In this document: one piece after another, positions 1 through 8,446 of the stretch
Numbering within the stretch: position 1 is the stretch's first letter
Layout of the letters: each line of letters starts with the position of its first letter
Source of the DNA: Rhodovulum kholense
GTDB lineage: Bacteria; Pseudomonadota; Alphaproteobacteria; Rhodobacterales; Rhodobacteraceae
Assembly (NCBI RefSeq): GCF_003053725.1
Contig: NZ_QAYC01000022.1
Coordinates: 1 to 52,765 of the forward strand
DNA length: 52,765 nt
Direction of reading: 5' to 3'
The notes under the pieces: model-generated
Seen by the model: the letters and a program-made list of their open reading frames with translations, nothing else
Databases searched by the model: none
Told to the model about the DNA's origin: nothing
Translations under genes and position numbers: made by a program

Positions 1-523
1 AAGCCCCGAAACAGGACCGACCTGACGGCGACCCAGCCTGGAGCGGTGGCGCCATGACCTTGGCCCGGGCCGCCCGCCAGCCGTGGCGAACGCCGCGGCG
101 GAAGTCTCCGCTGCACGTCTCGAAAGGCGGGGCCGGCGCGCCCGACGATGCGTGCCTTTGTCCGACGCCGACAGCATGCTGTGGATACCGGCAGCATCAC
201 GCAGGCTGCCATTCGGCCGGTGCGGCCGACCCCGCGGCAGGCCAGTGAAGCGCATCCCGCAATCTGCGGGTAAGGCAGCGGACGGCCGGGACTTGATTCC
301 GAAAGAGAATTTCCGGTTTCGCCGCCGTGCTCTCATGACACGGACGGTGGACTGGCCATATGGCATGTCTGGCGGTCCGCGGACCGGACGTCGCGTTCTA
401 GGATCCGGGGCCATGGCTCGGATACGGCCGAGGGCATCGAAATGCCCGGTGCATTGGCCGCACAGGGGCAGCAAGCGATTTCGAGGATGAACTTGAGGTC
501 CAGCTTCGAGGGCTGCCGGATCG
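1..523. other. Left flank without a supported gene
   Basis: Short open frames exist on both strands, but none has a convincing ribosome-binding site, a recognisable domain or the third-position GC pattern of the genes downstream. I see no RNA gene. The stretch may hold the eroded remainder of the insertion sequence whose 5' half lies at 524-970, but no transposase motif can be read here. Confidence 0.4.
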
Positions 524-970
524 CTGACTGTCGCAGATGGCGTGCGGCTTGGTGTTCATCCCGCCTTTGGTTCGTCCGATCAGGCGACCACGCTCCCCTT
601 TTGGGCGGCCGTGCTGGTCGCCGTTCGATGGGCCTTGAGGTCTGTCGCGTCGAGCATCACGGTCTTCTCTTCGCCGTGTTCCGCCGCCAGCCCTCCCATC
701 ATCCGTGCGAAGGTCCTTTTTTCGCTCCATCGCTTCCAGCGGCTGTTAAGCGTTTCCAAGGCTTGCGCGGCCCCACCGCGACCACGGTCCTTTTCAACTG
801 TGTGGACCATTGGCAGAAAGAGCATCTCGCCAGCGTAAGTCATTGCGGTTGGTGAAGAAAACCCCAATCAATACGCGCCTGCCGTCGACCTGCGGCTCAC
901 CATGAGACTTCAGAAAGAAACGGGCAGACGTGCCATCTGCGCGTCGGTCAGCCAGAAGAGATCGCTCATG
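524..970 (-). pseudogene. Decayed IS5-family (IS427-like) transposase, 5' half
   Basis: Read from the ATG at 970 on the minus strand, the sequence begins MSDLFWLTDAQMARL and is then broken by frameshifts. After the first shift it reads FFLKSHGEPQVDGRRVLIG and TNRNDLRWRDA. After a second it reads SRWKRWSEKRTFARMMGGLA followed by MLDATDLKAHRTATS. After a third it reads GRLIGRTKGGMNTK and stops resembling a transposase at CDSQ. These segments follow the usual order of the N-terminal half of IS5-family DDE transposases. The catalytic C-terminal half is missing and no clear terminal inverted repeats were found. It is a non-functional remnant marking an old insertion beside the methylotrophy island. 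Confidence 0.8.
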
Positions 971-1092
971 TCACCTCTCCGTTATCGGAGTCGTGAGGTC
1001 ATGCTGCGCGACCGAAATCAAAGCACCCTGACCCGAAACCGTTGCCTTCCCGTTGCGCGATTTGGTAGCGTCCGGGCAGGGAGGAAAGACCA

Positions 1093-1827
1093 ATGAGCCA
1101 TGAACCGGTTATGCCGGCGGTGACGGCCATAGAGTCCGTTCTGGTCGTTGACGATCACCCGCTCTATTCCGATGCATTGGCCGTCGCCCTTCGACATGCT
1201 TTTCCCGATGCCGAGATCCAGACGGCCACGACGCTCGCCGAGGGATTGGGGACGCTAGGCTCCGGGTTTCTGCCGGACCTTGTGATGCTTGATCTCAAGC
1301 TGCCAGATGTCGCGGGGATCAGTGGCTTTGCCCGGCTGCGCGAGCGACTGCCGCAGGTGCCGATTCTGGTGATTTCGGCGCTGACCTCGGTCGAGGTGGT
1401 GACGGCGCTGATGGACGGTGGTGCGGCCGGTTTCGTGCCCAAGGATGCCTCGATTGACGATCTCAGACTGGCCCTGGCCGAGATCCGCGCCGGCAACCGG
1501 TATCTGCCGCTGGCCTATCGCCGCGCCTGCAGGTCGGCGGCGCGCGCGCCGCGGGCTGCCAGCGCGCAGGAAATTGGCCGCCGCATTGCCGAACTGACGC
1601 CGCAGCAGGCCCGTATCATGCGGCTGATCTGCGCGGGCAAGCCCAACAAGCAGATTGCCTATGAGCTTTCGTTGGCCGAGGCCACCGTCAAGGCGCATAT
1701 CACGGCGCTGTTGCGACGGCTTGGGGTGCAGAACCGGACCCAGGCGGCTGTGCTGATCGAAAGCGCCACGGTCGATGTCGGGGCGGGGTTCTCGGAGGCC
1801 GATGCGCGGTCCTTCCTCAGCCAGTAG
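1093..1827 (+). CDS. LuxR/NarL-family response regulator of C1 metabolism
   Basis: This 244-residue protein has an N-terminal receiver domain and a C-terminal LuxR helix-turn-helix. The acidic pair is D20/D21, the phosphoacceptor is D67 in MLDLKLPD, and the conserved Lys lies in FVPKDAS. The HTH (about 165-225) contains LTPQQARIMRLICAGKPNKQ and EATVKAHITALLRRL. GGAGG lies eight bases before the ATG. It is followed by a FIST protein and a hybrid kinase. The layout resembles FlhR/FlhS of Paracoccus and RfdR/RfdS of Rhodobacter, which control GSH-dependent formaldehyde oxidation. Control of the downstream xoxF and formaldehyde genes is therefore likely but inferred. The linker between the domains is Ala/Arg-rich. 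Confidence 0.88.
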   Translation: MSHEPVMPAVTAIESVLVVDDHPLYSDALAVALRHAFPDAEIQTATTLAEGLGTLGSGFLPDLVMLDLKLPDVAGISGFARLRERLPQVPILVISALTSVEVVTALMDGGAAGFVPKDASIDDLRLALAEIRAGNRYLPLAYRRACRSAARAPRAASAQEIGRRIAELTPQQARIMRLICAGKPNKQIAYELSLAEATVKAHITALLRRLGVQNRTQAAVLIESATVDVGAGFSEADARSFLSQ

Positions 1828-3001
1828 CGTCCGGGATGGCGCCGCGCCGCGGCCGGACCCCGGTCCCGGGACCCCCGGCGTCGGCTTGTCGCGGTCGGCC
1901 GACCCGGCGCGTGCCGCGTCCGAGGCGGCAGCGCAGATCGACCGGACCCAGGCGCGCTTCGTGCTGGCCTTCATTCCCGACCGGCTGGCATGCGCGTCGC
2001 TGGCCGAGGCTCTGGCGCAGCAATTGCCGGGCCTGCCCGTTTTCGGATGCAGCTCGGCCGGGCAGATCACGCCCGAGGGCTATGAGGACGACGCGCTGCT
2101 GCTGCTGGCCTTTCCGCGCGCCCATTTCCGCTGTGCCACGCGACTGATCCGGCCACTCTCGCCGTTTTCGATCGAGGAGGTCTCGACCGAGGCCCGCCGT
2201 CTGGCCGCCCAATTTGCCCATAGCGCACGGTGGAACCGACTGGCGCTGATCTTCGCCGACGGCCTGTCCAAGCAGGAAGACCTGCTGGTCGCCGCGCTGG
2301 CGGCGGGGCTTGAGGACGTGCCGGTCTTCGGCGGGTCGGCCGCCGATGCGCTGCGGTTCCGGGAAACCGCGATCCTGCAGGACGGGGCGCTGCACCGCGA
2401 TGCCGCCCTGCTGGTGCTGATCGAGACCGATCTGGAGTTCCGTGGCCTCGGCTTCGACCATTTTCTTCCGACCGAGCACCTGATGGTGGTGACCGAGGCC
2501 GTGCCCGAGGAACGGCTGGTGCTGGAACTGAACGGTGCGCCCGCGGCCGAGGAATACGCCCGGCTGGTCGGCTCCCCGGTCGAGGCGCTCAGCCCGCAGG
2601 TCTTTGCGGAACATCCGGTGCTGGTGCGCAACAATTCGATCTACCATGTCCGGGCGATCCAGAAGGTGACCGAGACCGGCGCGCTGTCCTTCCTGTCGGC
2701 AATCGATGACGGGCTCTTGCTGACGCTCGGACGCGGGCGCGAGATCCTGCGGACGCTTGAAGACGAACTTGCCGTGACCGATGCGGCGGGACGGGGGCCG
2801 GAGTTCATCCTGGGCTTCGACTGCTTCCTGCGAAAACTCGAGATCGGTCAGAAACAGCTGACCGCGCCGGCCTCCGAGATTCTGCGCCGCCACCGGGTGC
2901 TGGGCTTCAACACCTATGGCGAACAGCATTGCGGGGTGCATGTGAACCAGACCTTCGTGGGCGTCGCCTTCTTCGAGCCGCGCACCCGGGGTTTGGCATG
3001 A
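1802..3001 (+). CDS. FIST-domain sensory protein
   Basis: FIST_N and FIST_C sensory domains span most of the protein, about 399 residues from this start. Recognisable parts include PVFGCSSAGQITPEGY, VPVFGGSAADAL and, near the C-terminus, VLGFNTYGEQ. FIST domains are thought to bind small ligands such as amino acids and commonly pair with signalling proteins. There is no signal peptide, so it should be cytoplasmic. The ATG at 1802 lies inside the 3' end of the response regulator gene; an alternative ATG at 1775 is in frame. Its stop overlaps the kinase start (ATGA at 2998-3001), so translation is probably coupled. FIST-kinase pairs are known from Pseudomonas PQQ-alcohol regulation (ErcS'-type). 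The ligand here is unknown. Confidence 0.85.
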   Translation: MRGPSSASSVRDGAAPRPDPGPGTPGVGLSRSADPARAASEAAAQIDRTQARFVLAFIPDRLACASLAEALAQQLPGLPVFGCSSAGQITPEGYEDDALLLLAFPRAHFRCATRLIRPLSPFSIEEVSTEARRLAAQFAHSARWNRLALIFADGLSKQEDLLVAALAAGLEDVPVFGGSAADALRFRETAILQDGALHRDAALLVLIETDLEFRGLGFDHFLPTEHLMVVTEAVPEERLVLELNGAPAAEEYARLVGSPVEALSPQVFAEHPVLVRNNSIYHVRAIQKVTETGALSFLSAIDDGLLLTLGRGREILRTLEDELAVTDAAGRGPEFILGFDCFLRKLEIGQKQLTAPASEILRRHRVLGFNTYGEQHCGVHVNQTFVGVAFFEPRTRGLA

Positions 3002-5244
3002 TCGACCCGGACGCGCCGCCAAACGTCATCATCGCCCGGCAGGCGCGCATCATCGACGCTTTGATCCGGCGCAGCAACCGCCAGCACGACATGACCGGCA
3101 GCGCCTACGGTCTCTTCCAGTCGGCCGTCGCGCTGCAAGGGCAGGTCTGGGCCAAGACGCGCGATCTGGAACGGACCTCGACCGAGCTCGAGCGCGCCCG
3201 GGTCGACCGCGAAGAGACGCGCCTCAGGCTGAGCGAGGCGCTTGACGCGATGGAGGGCGGGTTCGCGCTGTTCCACGAGGGGCGGTTGCAGGTTTGCAAC
3301 GACCTTTTCAGGTTCATCCTGCCCGATATCTCTGCCCGGATCCTGCCCGGTCTGACGGTCGAGGACTATTTCCGCGCGGTGCAGTCAAGCCGGGCGCTGG
3401 CCGATCCCGACCGCGCCTGCCGCGACCTGGCCGAGGCCATCACCCGGCGCACCGCCGAGGGCGCGAGCCTGACCTTCGTGCTGGAATTGCAGGGCGACCG
3501 CTGGTTCCAGATCGCGCGGCAGCGCACCCGGTCGGACAACCTGATCCTGACCCAGACCGAGATTACCGACATCGTCCGCAAGAACCGGATGGAAAAGGAT
3601 CTGCTGATCGACATGCAGGCGCATTACCTTCAGGCCGCCTTCGATCACATGACGCTGGGGATCTGCACCTTTTCGCGAACGGGCGAGGTCACGATCCGGA
3701 ACGGCCGGTTCCGCGAGCTTCTGGCGCTGCCCTACACACTGGTGCAGGACGGCACGACCTTCAGCCAGATTCTGCGCCACGTGAAGGAGAACCGCCTGGT
3801 CGCCGAGGCCGACATCGCCGATATCGACCTCTGGCTGACGCGGCTGCGGGCCGAGGGGCAGTTGCGCCGGCGCCTGCGCCACGCCAGCGGCCGGGTGCTG
3901 GACCTGCATGTGCATCTCTTGCCCGATCGGGGCTTTCTGGCCGACATCTCGGATGTGACGCTGGAATCGCGGGCGACCGAGGTGCTGGAAAAGCGGGTCG
4001 AGGAACGCACCTACGAGCTGACCGAGGCCAACCGGCGGCTGCGCGACCAGCATGCGGCGCAGACCCGGGTCGAGGAAGAACTGCGTCAGGCCAAGGCAGA
4101 ACTCGAAGCCGCGATGAGTTCCAAGACGCGGTTCCTTGCCGCCGCGAGTCACGATCTGTTGCAACCGGTCAATGCCGCCAAGCTGATGATCTCGACACTG
4201 CGCGACACCGCGCGCGGCAGCGGGTTAGAGCCGATGGTCGAGCGGTTGCAGGGCTCGTTTGCCTCGATGGAGTCGCTTCTGCGGGCGCTGCTGGATCTGT
4301 CGCGGCTGGAAAGCACCGGGGCGGCGCTGACGCCGGGGCCGGTCTGTCTGGGGCCGATGATGCGGGCTCTGGGCGAGGATTACGCGATGGTCGCGGCCGA
4401 AAAGGGCATCCGGCTCGATGTGATCCCGGCCGCGCTCTGGGTCGAGAGCGATCCGCAATTCCTGATGCGGTCGCTGCAGAACCTCCTGGTGAACGCGATC
4501 CAGTATACCGAGACCGGCCGGGTTCTGGTCGGCTGCCGCCGCCGTCGCGGCCGGGCGCTTTTGCAGGTCTGGGATACCGGGATCGGCATTTCCAGCGAGG
4601 ATCAGGCGCGGATTTTTGAGGAATTCACCCGGGCGGGCAACGCGCTGCCGGGCTCGGGCATGGGGCTGGGCCTGTCCATCGTCGAGCGGACCTGTCGGCA
4701 TCTGGGCCATGATCTGAGCGTCCGGTCTGCACCCGGGGTGGGATCGGTCTTCTCGATCGCACTTGACCGGGTGGACCCGCCCGAGGAGGTCTGCCGGACG
4801 GGCTGCGACGAGCGGGCAGGCGGCGCGGGCGGCGGGATCGACGGGCTGATCGTTCTGGCGGTGGAGAATGACAGCGATGTGCTTTTCGCCATGACGCGCG
4901 CGCTCGAATCCTGGGGGGCGGGGGTGCTGGCCGCGCGCTCGACCGCCGAGGCGCTGGGCCTCGTGGCCGAGATCGGCATGGCCCCCGACCTGATCCTGGC
5001 CGACTATCAGCTCGACGGCGAGGATAATGGCGTCCTGGCCATCGACGCGCTGCGCCGCGCCGCGGGCGTGCGAGTTCCGGCGATCATGATCACCGCCGAT
5101 GCCAGCGAGGACCTGCCGCGGATCGGGGCGGACCGGGGCTTTGCGGTGCTGAGAAAGCCCGTCGATCTGGTGCGGCTCCGGCCGCTGATCGGCCGGACCC
5201 TGCGGGAGGGCGCTCCGGTCATGGCCGACGAAAGTCTGGCGTGA
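2998..5244 (+). CDS. Hybrid sensor histidine kinase with C-terminal receiver
   Basis: This 748-residue protein has N-terminal PAS-like segments (about 80-330), a coiled coil (about 335-375), a HisKA domain with phosphoacceptor His385 in AASHDLLQPV, a HATPase with NAIQYTETG, DTGIGIS and GMGLGLSIV, and a C-terminal receiver with D669 in LADYQLD and Lys in LRKPVD. No transmembrane segment is seen, so sensing is cytoplasmic, perhaps through the FIST partner. The SHDLLQPVNAAKL box is the NahK/ErcS'-type variant. The start at 2998 is chosen because it overlaps the FIST stop; an upstream in-frame start at 2929 would intrude into the FIST gene. It probably phosphorylates the LuxR regulator at 1093. 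This partner assignment is an inference from adjacency. Confidence 0.9.
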   Translation: MIDPDAPPNVIIARQARIIDALIRRSNRQHDMTGSAYGLFQSAVALQGQVWAKTRDLERTSTELERARVDREETRLRLSEALDAMEGGFALFHEGRLQVCNDLFRFILPDISARILPGLTVEDYFRAVQSSRALADPDRACRDLAEAITRRTAEGASLTFVLELQGDRWFQIARQRTRSDNLILTQTEITDIVRKNRMEKDLLIDMQAHYLQAAFDHMTLGICTFSRTGEVTIRNGRFRELLALPYTLVQDGTTFSQILRHVKENRLVAEADIADIDLWLTRLRAEGQLRRRLRHASGRVLDLHVHLLPDRGFLADISDVTLESRATEVLEKRVEERTYELTEANRRLRDQHAAQTRVEEELRQAKAELEAAMSSKTRFLAAASHDLLQPVNAAKLMISTLRDTARGSGLEPMVERLQGSFASMESLLRALLDLSRLESTGAALTPGPVCLGPMMRALGEDYAMVAAEKGIRLDVIPAALWVESDPQFLMRSLQNLLVNAIQYTETGRVLVGCRRRRGRALLQVWDTGIGISSEDQARIFEEFTRAGNALPGSGMGLGLSIVERTCRHLGHDLSVRSAPGVGSVFSIALDRVDPPEEVCRTGCDERAGGAGGGIDGLIVLAVENDSDVLFAMTRALESWGAGVLAARSTAEALGLVAEIGMAPDLILADYQLDGEDNGVLAIDALRRAAGVRVPAIMITADASEDLPRIGADRGFAVLRKPVDLVRLRPLIGRTLREGAPVMADESLA

Positions 5245-5291
5245 CAGGCAGGGCCGCGTGGGTAGGCTCGGTGGCAAAGGGAGGACAGGCG

Positions 5292-5972
5292 ATGCGCAGC
5301 AGGATGGTGGGTCTTCTGGCCGGGCTTTTGCTGGCGGGGGCCGCAAGCGCGGTATCCGCGGCCGATACGGCGCCCGGCGAGGCCTATGACCTGATCTTCC
5401 GGACCGGCACGCTTGACGGGGCGTCCCGCGACGCGGGGCTGGTCTACCAGCGGTCCTTGCAGAACGAGGCCCTGCCGGACGAGGAGGCGGCCGAGACCGG
5501 AGAGGTGCGACTGATCTTTCCGCCCGGATCGCCCGATACGGCCGATCTGCGGCTGGTTCAGGGCGAGCGGTTTCGCGCCATCGGCAGCTTTCCGGCCAGG
5601 GTCGGCAACCCGGTCGCGATGTATTTCGTCGAGAGCGTGGTGCGCGACATGGCCCGGACCATGGGCGGCAGCCCGTTCTATATCCGCAACCGCCTGAAGG
5701 AGGCGCTGATGCGTCCGGCCGAGCGGCGCGCGGTGCAAGTGTCCTGGGGCGCGGGCGAGGTGGCCGCCGAGGTGGTGGTGCTGCATCCGTTCGAGGACGA
5801 CCCGGCGCGCGCCCGGATGGGGGCCTTCGCCGATATGGAGATCGCGGTGACGGTGTCGGAGGCGGTGCCGGGCTGGTATCGCAGCCTTTCTGCGACGGCC
5901 CCTGGACCCTCGGGCGAGGTTTATGCCGCGCGGCTGACCCTGAGCGTGCCGGCCGCGGAGCCCGCGCGATGA
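5292..5972 (+). CDS. Exported protein of unknown function in the methanol island
   Basis: A 226-residue product with a clear Sec signal peptide (MRSRMVGLLAGLLLAG, then Ala-rich up to about residue 23). The mature part has no cofactor motif or cysteine cluster. A conserved-looking patch is SPFYIRNRLKEAL near residue 135. The start at 5292 is chosen because GGGAGGA lies just upstream and the signal peptide begins there. The next gene overlaps its stop by four bases, which suggests co-translation. The position between the regulators and the carrier genes points to a periplasmic accessory role in PQQ-linked oxidation. I do not recognise the family. Confidence 0.75.
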   Translation: MRSRMVGLLAGLLLAGAASAVSAADTAPGEAYDLIFRTGTLDGASRDAGLVYQRSLQNEALPDEEAAETGEVRLIFPPGSPDTADLRLVQGERFRAIGSFPARVGNPVAMYFVESVVRDMARTMGGSPFYIRNRLKEALMRPAERRAVQVSWGAGEVAAEVVVLHPFEDDPARARMGAFADMEIAVTVSEAVPGWYRSLSATAPGPSGEVYAARLTLSVPAAEPAR

Positions 5973-6331
5973 GGCGGGCTGTGTTTCTTCTTGCGGCAGC
6001 GCTGGGCACCGGGGCGGCCGGGTCGGTGGCGGCCGAGGATGTGGCGGCCGCGCTTAACGACTATCCGACCGCAGTCCGGGCCGATTACGTCTTTGCCTGC
6101 ATGGCGGTAAACGGGCAGGGGCGCGACGTGCTGCAGAAATGCGCCTGTTCGATCGACACCATCGCCTCGATCCTGCCTTACGAGGACTATGTCGAGGCCG
6201 AGACCGTGCTGTCGCTGCAGCAGGTGGGGGGCGAGCGGATGTCGATGTTCCGGACCGCGCCTTCGGCCCGGGCCTTCGTGGCCGAGTTGCGCCGCGCCCA
6301 GGCCGAGGCCGAGATCGTCTGTTTCGAGTGA
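5969..6331 (+). CDS. Small periplasmic protein with four cysteines
   Basis: A 120-residue product with a signal peptide ending near residue 22 (AGSVAAE). The mature part has cysteines at 44, 58, 60 and 118; the central pair forms KCACSID. There is no CxxCH, so it is not a c-type cytochrome. The even cysteine number fits disulfide bonding in the periplasm. The start overlaps the preceding stop (ATGA). Proteins of this kind are found as uncharacterised members of PQQ-methanol clusters; function is unknown. Confidence 0.72.
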   Translation: MRRAVFLLAAALGTGAAGSVAAEDVAAALNDYPTAVRADYVFACMAVNGQGRDVLQKCACSIDTIASILPYEDYVEAETVLSLQQVGGERMSMFRTAPSARAFVAELRRAQAEAEIVCFE

Positions 6332-6425
6332 GGGCGGGGCTCCCGCCCCCGGCCTGCACGGGGCTTCGCCCCGCTTGTCCGGCGTTGGGCCGGGCCGCGC
6401 GCGAGGCGCGCGGCGCCTCCGGCGG
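6332..6425. terminator. Three consecutive GC-rich hairpins between convergent genes
   Basis: Directly after the stop at 6331 come stem GGGCGGG/CCCGCCC with loop GCT (6332-6348), stem CGGGGC/GCCCCG with loop TTC (6359-6373), and a 9-bp stem GCCGCGCGC/GCGCGCGGC with loop GAG (6394-6414). No run of U follows, so this is not a classic intrinsic terminator. Its place between two convergent genes suggests 3'-end protection or bidirectional termination. A dispersed motif follows at 6426-6447. Confidence 0.55.
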
Positions 6426-6447
6426 GGGTATTGGGGCCAAGAAGAAG
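6426..6447 (+). repeat. Dispersed GGGTATT...CCAAGAAGAAG motif, copy 1
   Basis: GGGTATTGGGG followed by CCAAGAAGAAG. The same element occurs in reverse orientation at 36791-36812 and 44247-44266. All three copies lie between convergent genes. The CCTCCGGCGGGG just upstream extends this copy. Confidence 0.65.
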
Positions 6448-6455
6448 ACGGGGGA

Positions 6456-7271
6456 TCAGATCTGGCCGTCTTTGGGCAGGTCCTGTTCGAAGACATGGCC
6501 GTCGGTATCCTCGGCCCGGACATGCAGGCTGGCGGCGCCATTATCGGAATAGGAGAAGCGGAAGACCGGGTTTTCGCTGATCGAGATGCCGCCCTCGACG
6601 CGGAACAGAAGCTCGTCGCCCTGACGCACCTCGATCCGGTCGAGATAGAGCGGCGGGATGAAGAGCTGGGTCACCTGATCGCGTTGCAGGCCGGAATAGT
6701 TCGGGTGGCGGATCATGATCTGGGTCTCGCGCCGGGGCGTTGAAAGCGCGGGGGCTGTGTCGGCGAAGGGTTTGAGCCGCATCCGGCCGATATCGGCCAG
6801 CGCCAGATCGGGGCTCTTGCTGGCCGGGGCCGAGCAGCCCCCCGAGGCCTTGACGAAGCGGCCGTCCATGAAGAGGCCGGTTTCGGTATCGGCGATCACC
6901 CGGACGTTGGAATACTGGTTGACGCGCGCCCGAAGCTCGAGATCGAGCGGCGCCATGGCCGGGCCGAAGACGATGTCGGCGGCCAGCGGCATCGGGTTTT
7001 CGTCGATCACCAGGCGGGCGCGGGAGATATGCGCCTCGGGGTCGGTCTGGCGGATCCGGATCGGGACGGTGGCGGCGTCTTCGGCGCGGTAGGGCGCCTC
7101 GATCTCGAAGGGCGCGGGACCCTGGGCGAGGGGCGCGTCCTGGCCGAGGATCTGCGGCCGGATCTCGTCCCAGACCGGGCTTGCGGTCAGCGGGTTGGCG
7201 CGGAGGCTGTCTTCGGCGGCTGCGGGCATGGCGGCCAGCGCGGCCAGCGCCGTGGCGATGACGGTCTTCAT
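6456..7271 (-). CDS. Quinoprotein-associated SoxYZ-like carrier, paralog 1
   Basis: A 271-residue exported protein; the signal peptide MKTVIATALAALAAMPAAA defines the start at 7271. It matches the fused SoxY/SoxZ-like carrier family that accompanies quinoprotein dehydrogenases. Visible marks are VIDENPMPLA (about 88-97), a single conserved Cys146 in KASGGCSAP at the SoxY-like junction, and HPNYSGLQRDQVTQLFIPP in the SoxZ-like half. In Sox systems the carrier cysteine holds a sulfur intermediate. What this family carries is not established. The gene is divergent from the partner hydrolase at 7412 and has a paralog at 15294-16100. Confidence 0.85.
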   Translation of the reverse strand: MKTVIATALAALAAMPAAAEDSLRANPLTASPVWDEIRPQILGQDAPLAQGPAPFEIEAPYRAEDAATVPIRIRQTDPEAHISRARLVIDENPMPLAADIVFGPAMAPLDLELRARVNQYSNVRVIADTETGLFMDGRFVKASGGCSAPASKSPDLALADIGRMRLKPFADTAPALSTPRRETQIMIRHPNYSGLQRDQVTQLFIPPLYLDRIEVRQGDELLFRVEGGISISENPVFRFSYSDNGAASLHVRAEDTDGHVFEQDLPKDGQI

Positions 7272-7411
7272 GGGAACCTCCCTTTTCCGCATGAGATGCC
7301 GTTGAGGATGCCATAGCGGCAGGGTTCTGCCCATCGGCCAATGGTCGGTGTCGATCACGGTTGCGGGATCGGGCAGGGTCGGTGCCGGAGGCCCATCGGC
7401 AGGGAGGGGGC
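7272..7411. promoter_or_regulatory. Divergent promoter region, SoxYZ-like carrier and metallohydrolase
   Basis: A 140-bp gap between divergent starts at 7271 (minus) and 7412 (plus). Ribosome-binding sequences are visible for both genes (GGGAGGTTCCC on minus, GGGAGGGGGC on plus). No sigma-70 -35/-10 pair or clear operator can be assigned with confidence, so promoter function follows from gene orientation only. Confidence 0.45.
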
Positions 7412-8446
7412 ATGTTCGAGGCGGTCATGACGTTGTGTCTGGCGCTGTCGCGCGAGGTCTGCCGCGAGGTGGTGCTGCCCGGGATCTGGGCGGCCGGGGA
7501 CAAGGAGTGCCGCGCGGCGCTGGCGTCAGCGCCCGGGGCGTTTCCGGGGCTTGTGGCGGAGGGGCCGCCGCGCTGCCGGGAGGCGGGGCCCGCGCTGGCC
7601 TTCGACGAGATCGCGCCGGGGGTGCTGGTGCATCGCGGTCAGGTGGCCGAGGCCGATGGGGACAACCTTGGCGACATTTCCAATATCGCGGTGGTGATCG
7701 GCACGCGCTCGGTTGCGGTGATCGACAGCGGATCGGCGCGTTGGATCGGCGAGGCGGCCTGGCGGGCGATCCGAGCGCGGACCGCGCTGCTGGTCAGCCA
7801 TGTGATCCTGACCCATGTGCATCCCGATCACGTCTTCGGGGCCACGGCGCTGACCGAGGCCGGGGCCGAGGTGGTGGCCCATCAGGGGCTGGCGCGCGCG
7901 CTGGCCGACCGGCAGGCGGGGTATCTCGAGAGTCTCGGCCGGCTGATCGGGTCTGCCGCGCTGATCGGCACCGCCCCGCCGCCGGTCGACCGCGCGGTTT
8001 CCGGCGAGGCCGAGATCGACCTTGGCGGGCGGGTGTTGCGGCTTCGGGCCTGGCCGCCCGCCCATAGCGGCACCGACCTCACCGTTCTCGACAGCGCAAG
8101 CGGCATCCTTTTCGCGGGCGATCTGGTCTTCGACGATCATCTGCCCGCGCTCGACGGCACGGTGCGGGGCTGGGCCGCGGTGCTGGAGGAGATGGGGCAG
8201 GACGGCGCCGCCTTCGTCGTGCCCGGCCATGGCGGGCCGGTGCTGCCCTGGCCCGCGGGCGGGGCCGCGACCGCGCGCTATCTGGAGGTTCTGGCGCGGG
8301 ATGCGCGGGCGGCGGTCGCGACAGGCGAACGGTTGGGCGACGCGATCGGCCACATCGCCGGGGAAGAACGCGGGCACTGGCGCCTGTTCGACGCCTTCAA
8401 CCCCCGGAATGCCACGGTGGCCTTCACCGAGATGGAGTGGGAGTGA
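7412..8446 (+). CDS. Quinoprotein-relay metallo-beta-lactamase-fold hydrolase
   Basis: A 344-residue protein with the MBL zinc motif THVHPDHVFG (HVHPDH at 135-140) and later ligands in PPAHSGTDL, FAGDLVF and VVPGHGG. It matches the SoxH-related hydrolases that travel with PQQ dehydrogenases and SoxYZ-like carriers. The start at 7412 follows GGGAGGGGGC and gives a short hydrophobic N-terminus (MFEAVMTLCLALS), a possible signal peptide. Presumed role: periplasmic hydrolysis of a thioester-like adduct on the carrier cysteine, by analogy with SoxH; the substrate is unknown. The 3' end overlaps the convergent gene at 8424 by 23 bases. Confidence 0.85.
   Translation: MFEAVMTLCLALSREVCREVVLPGIWAAGDKECRAALASAPGAFPGLVAEGPPRCREAGPALAFDEIAPGVLVHRGQVAEADGDNLGDISNIAVVIGTRSVAVIDSGSARWIGEAAWRAIRARTALLVSHVILTHVHPDHVFGATALTEAGAEVVAHQGLARALADRQAGYLESLGRLIGSAALIGTAPPPVDRAVSGEAEIDLGGRVLRLRAWPPAHSGTDLTVLDSASGILFAGDLVFDDHLPALDGTVRGWAAVLEEMGQDGAAFVVPGHGGPVLPWPAGGAATARYLEVLARDARAAVATGERLGDAIGHIAGEERGHWRLFDAFNPRNATVAFTEMEWE

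Noticed and set aside
83-490. A 135-codon open frame in the left flank
   Set aside because: It is Arg-rich without domain, ribosome-binding site or neighbours; probably chance.
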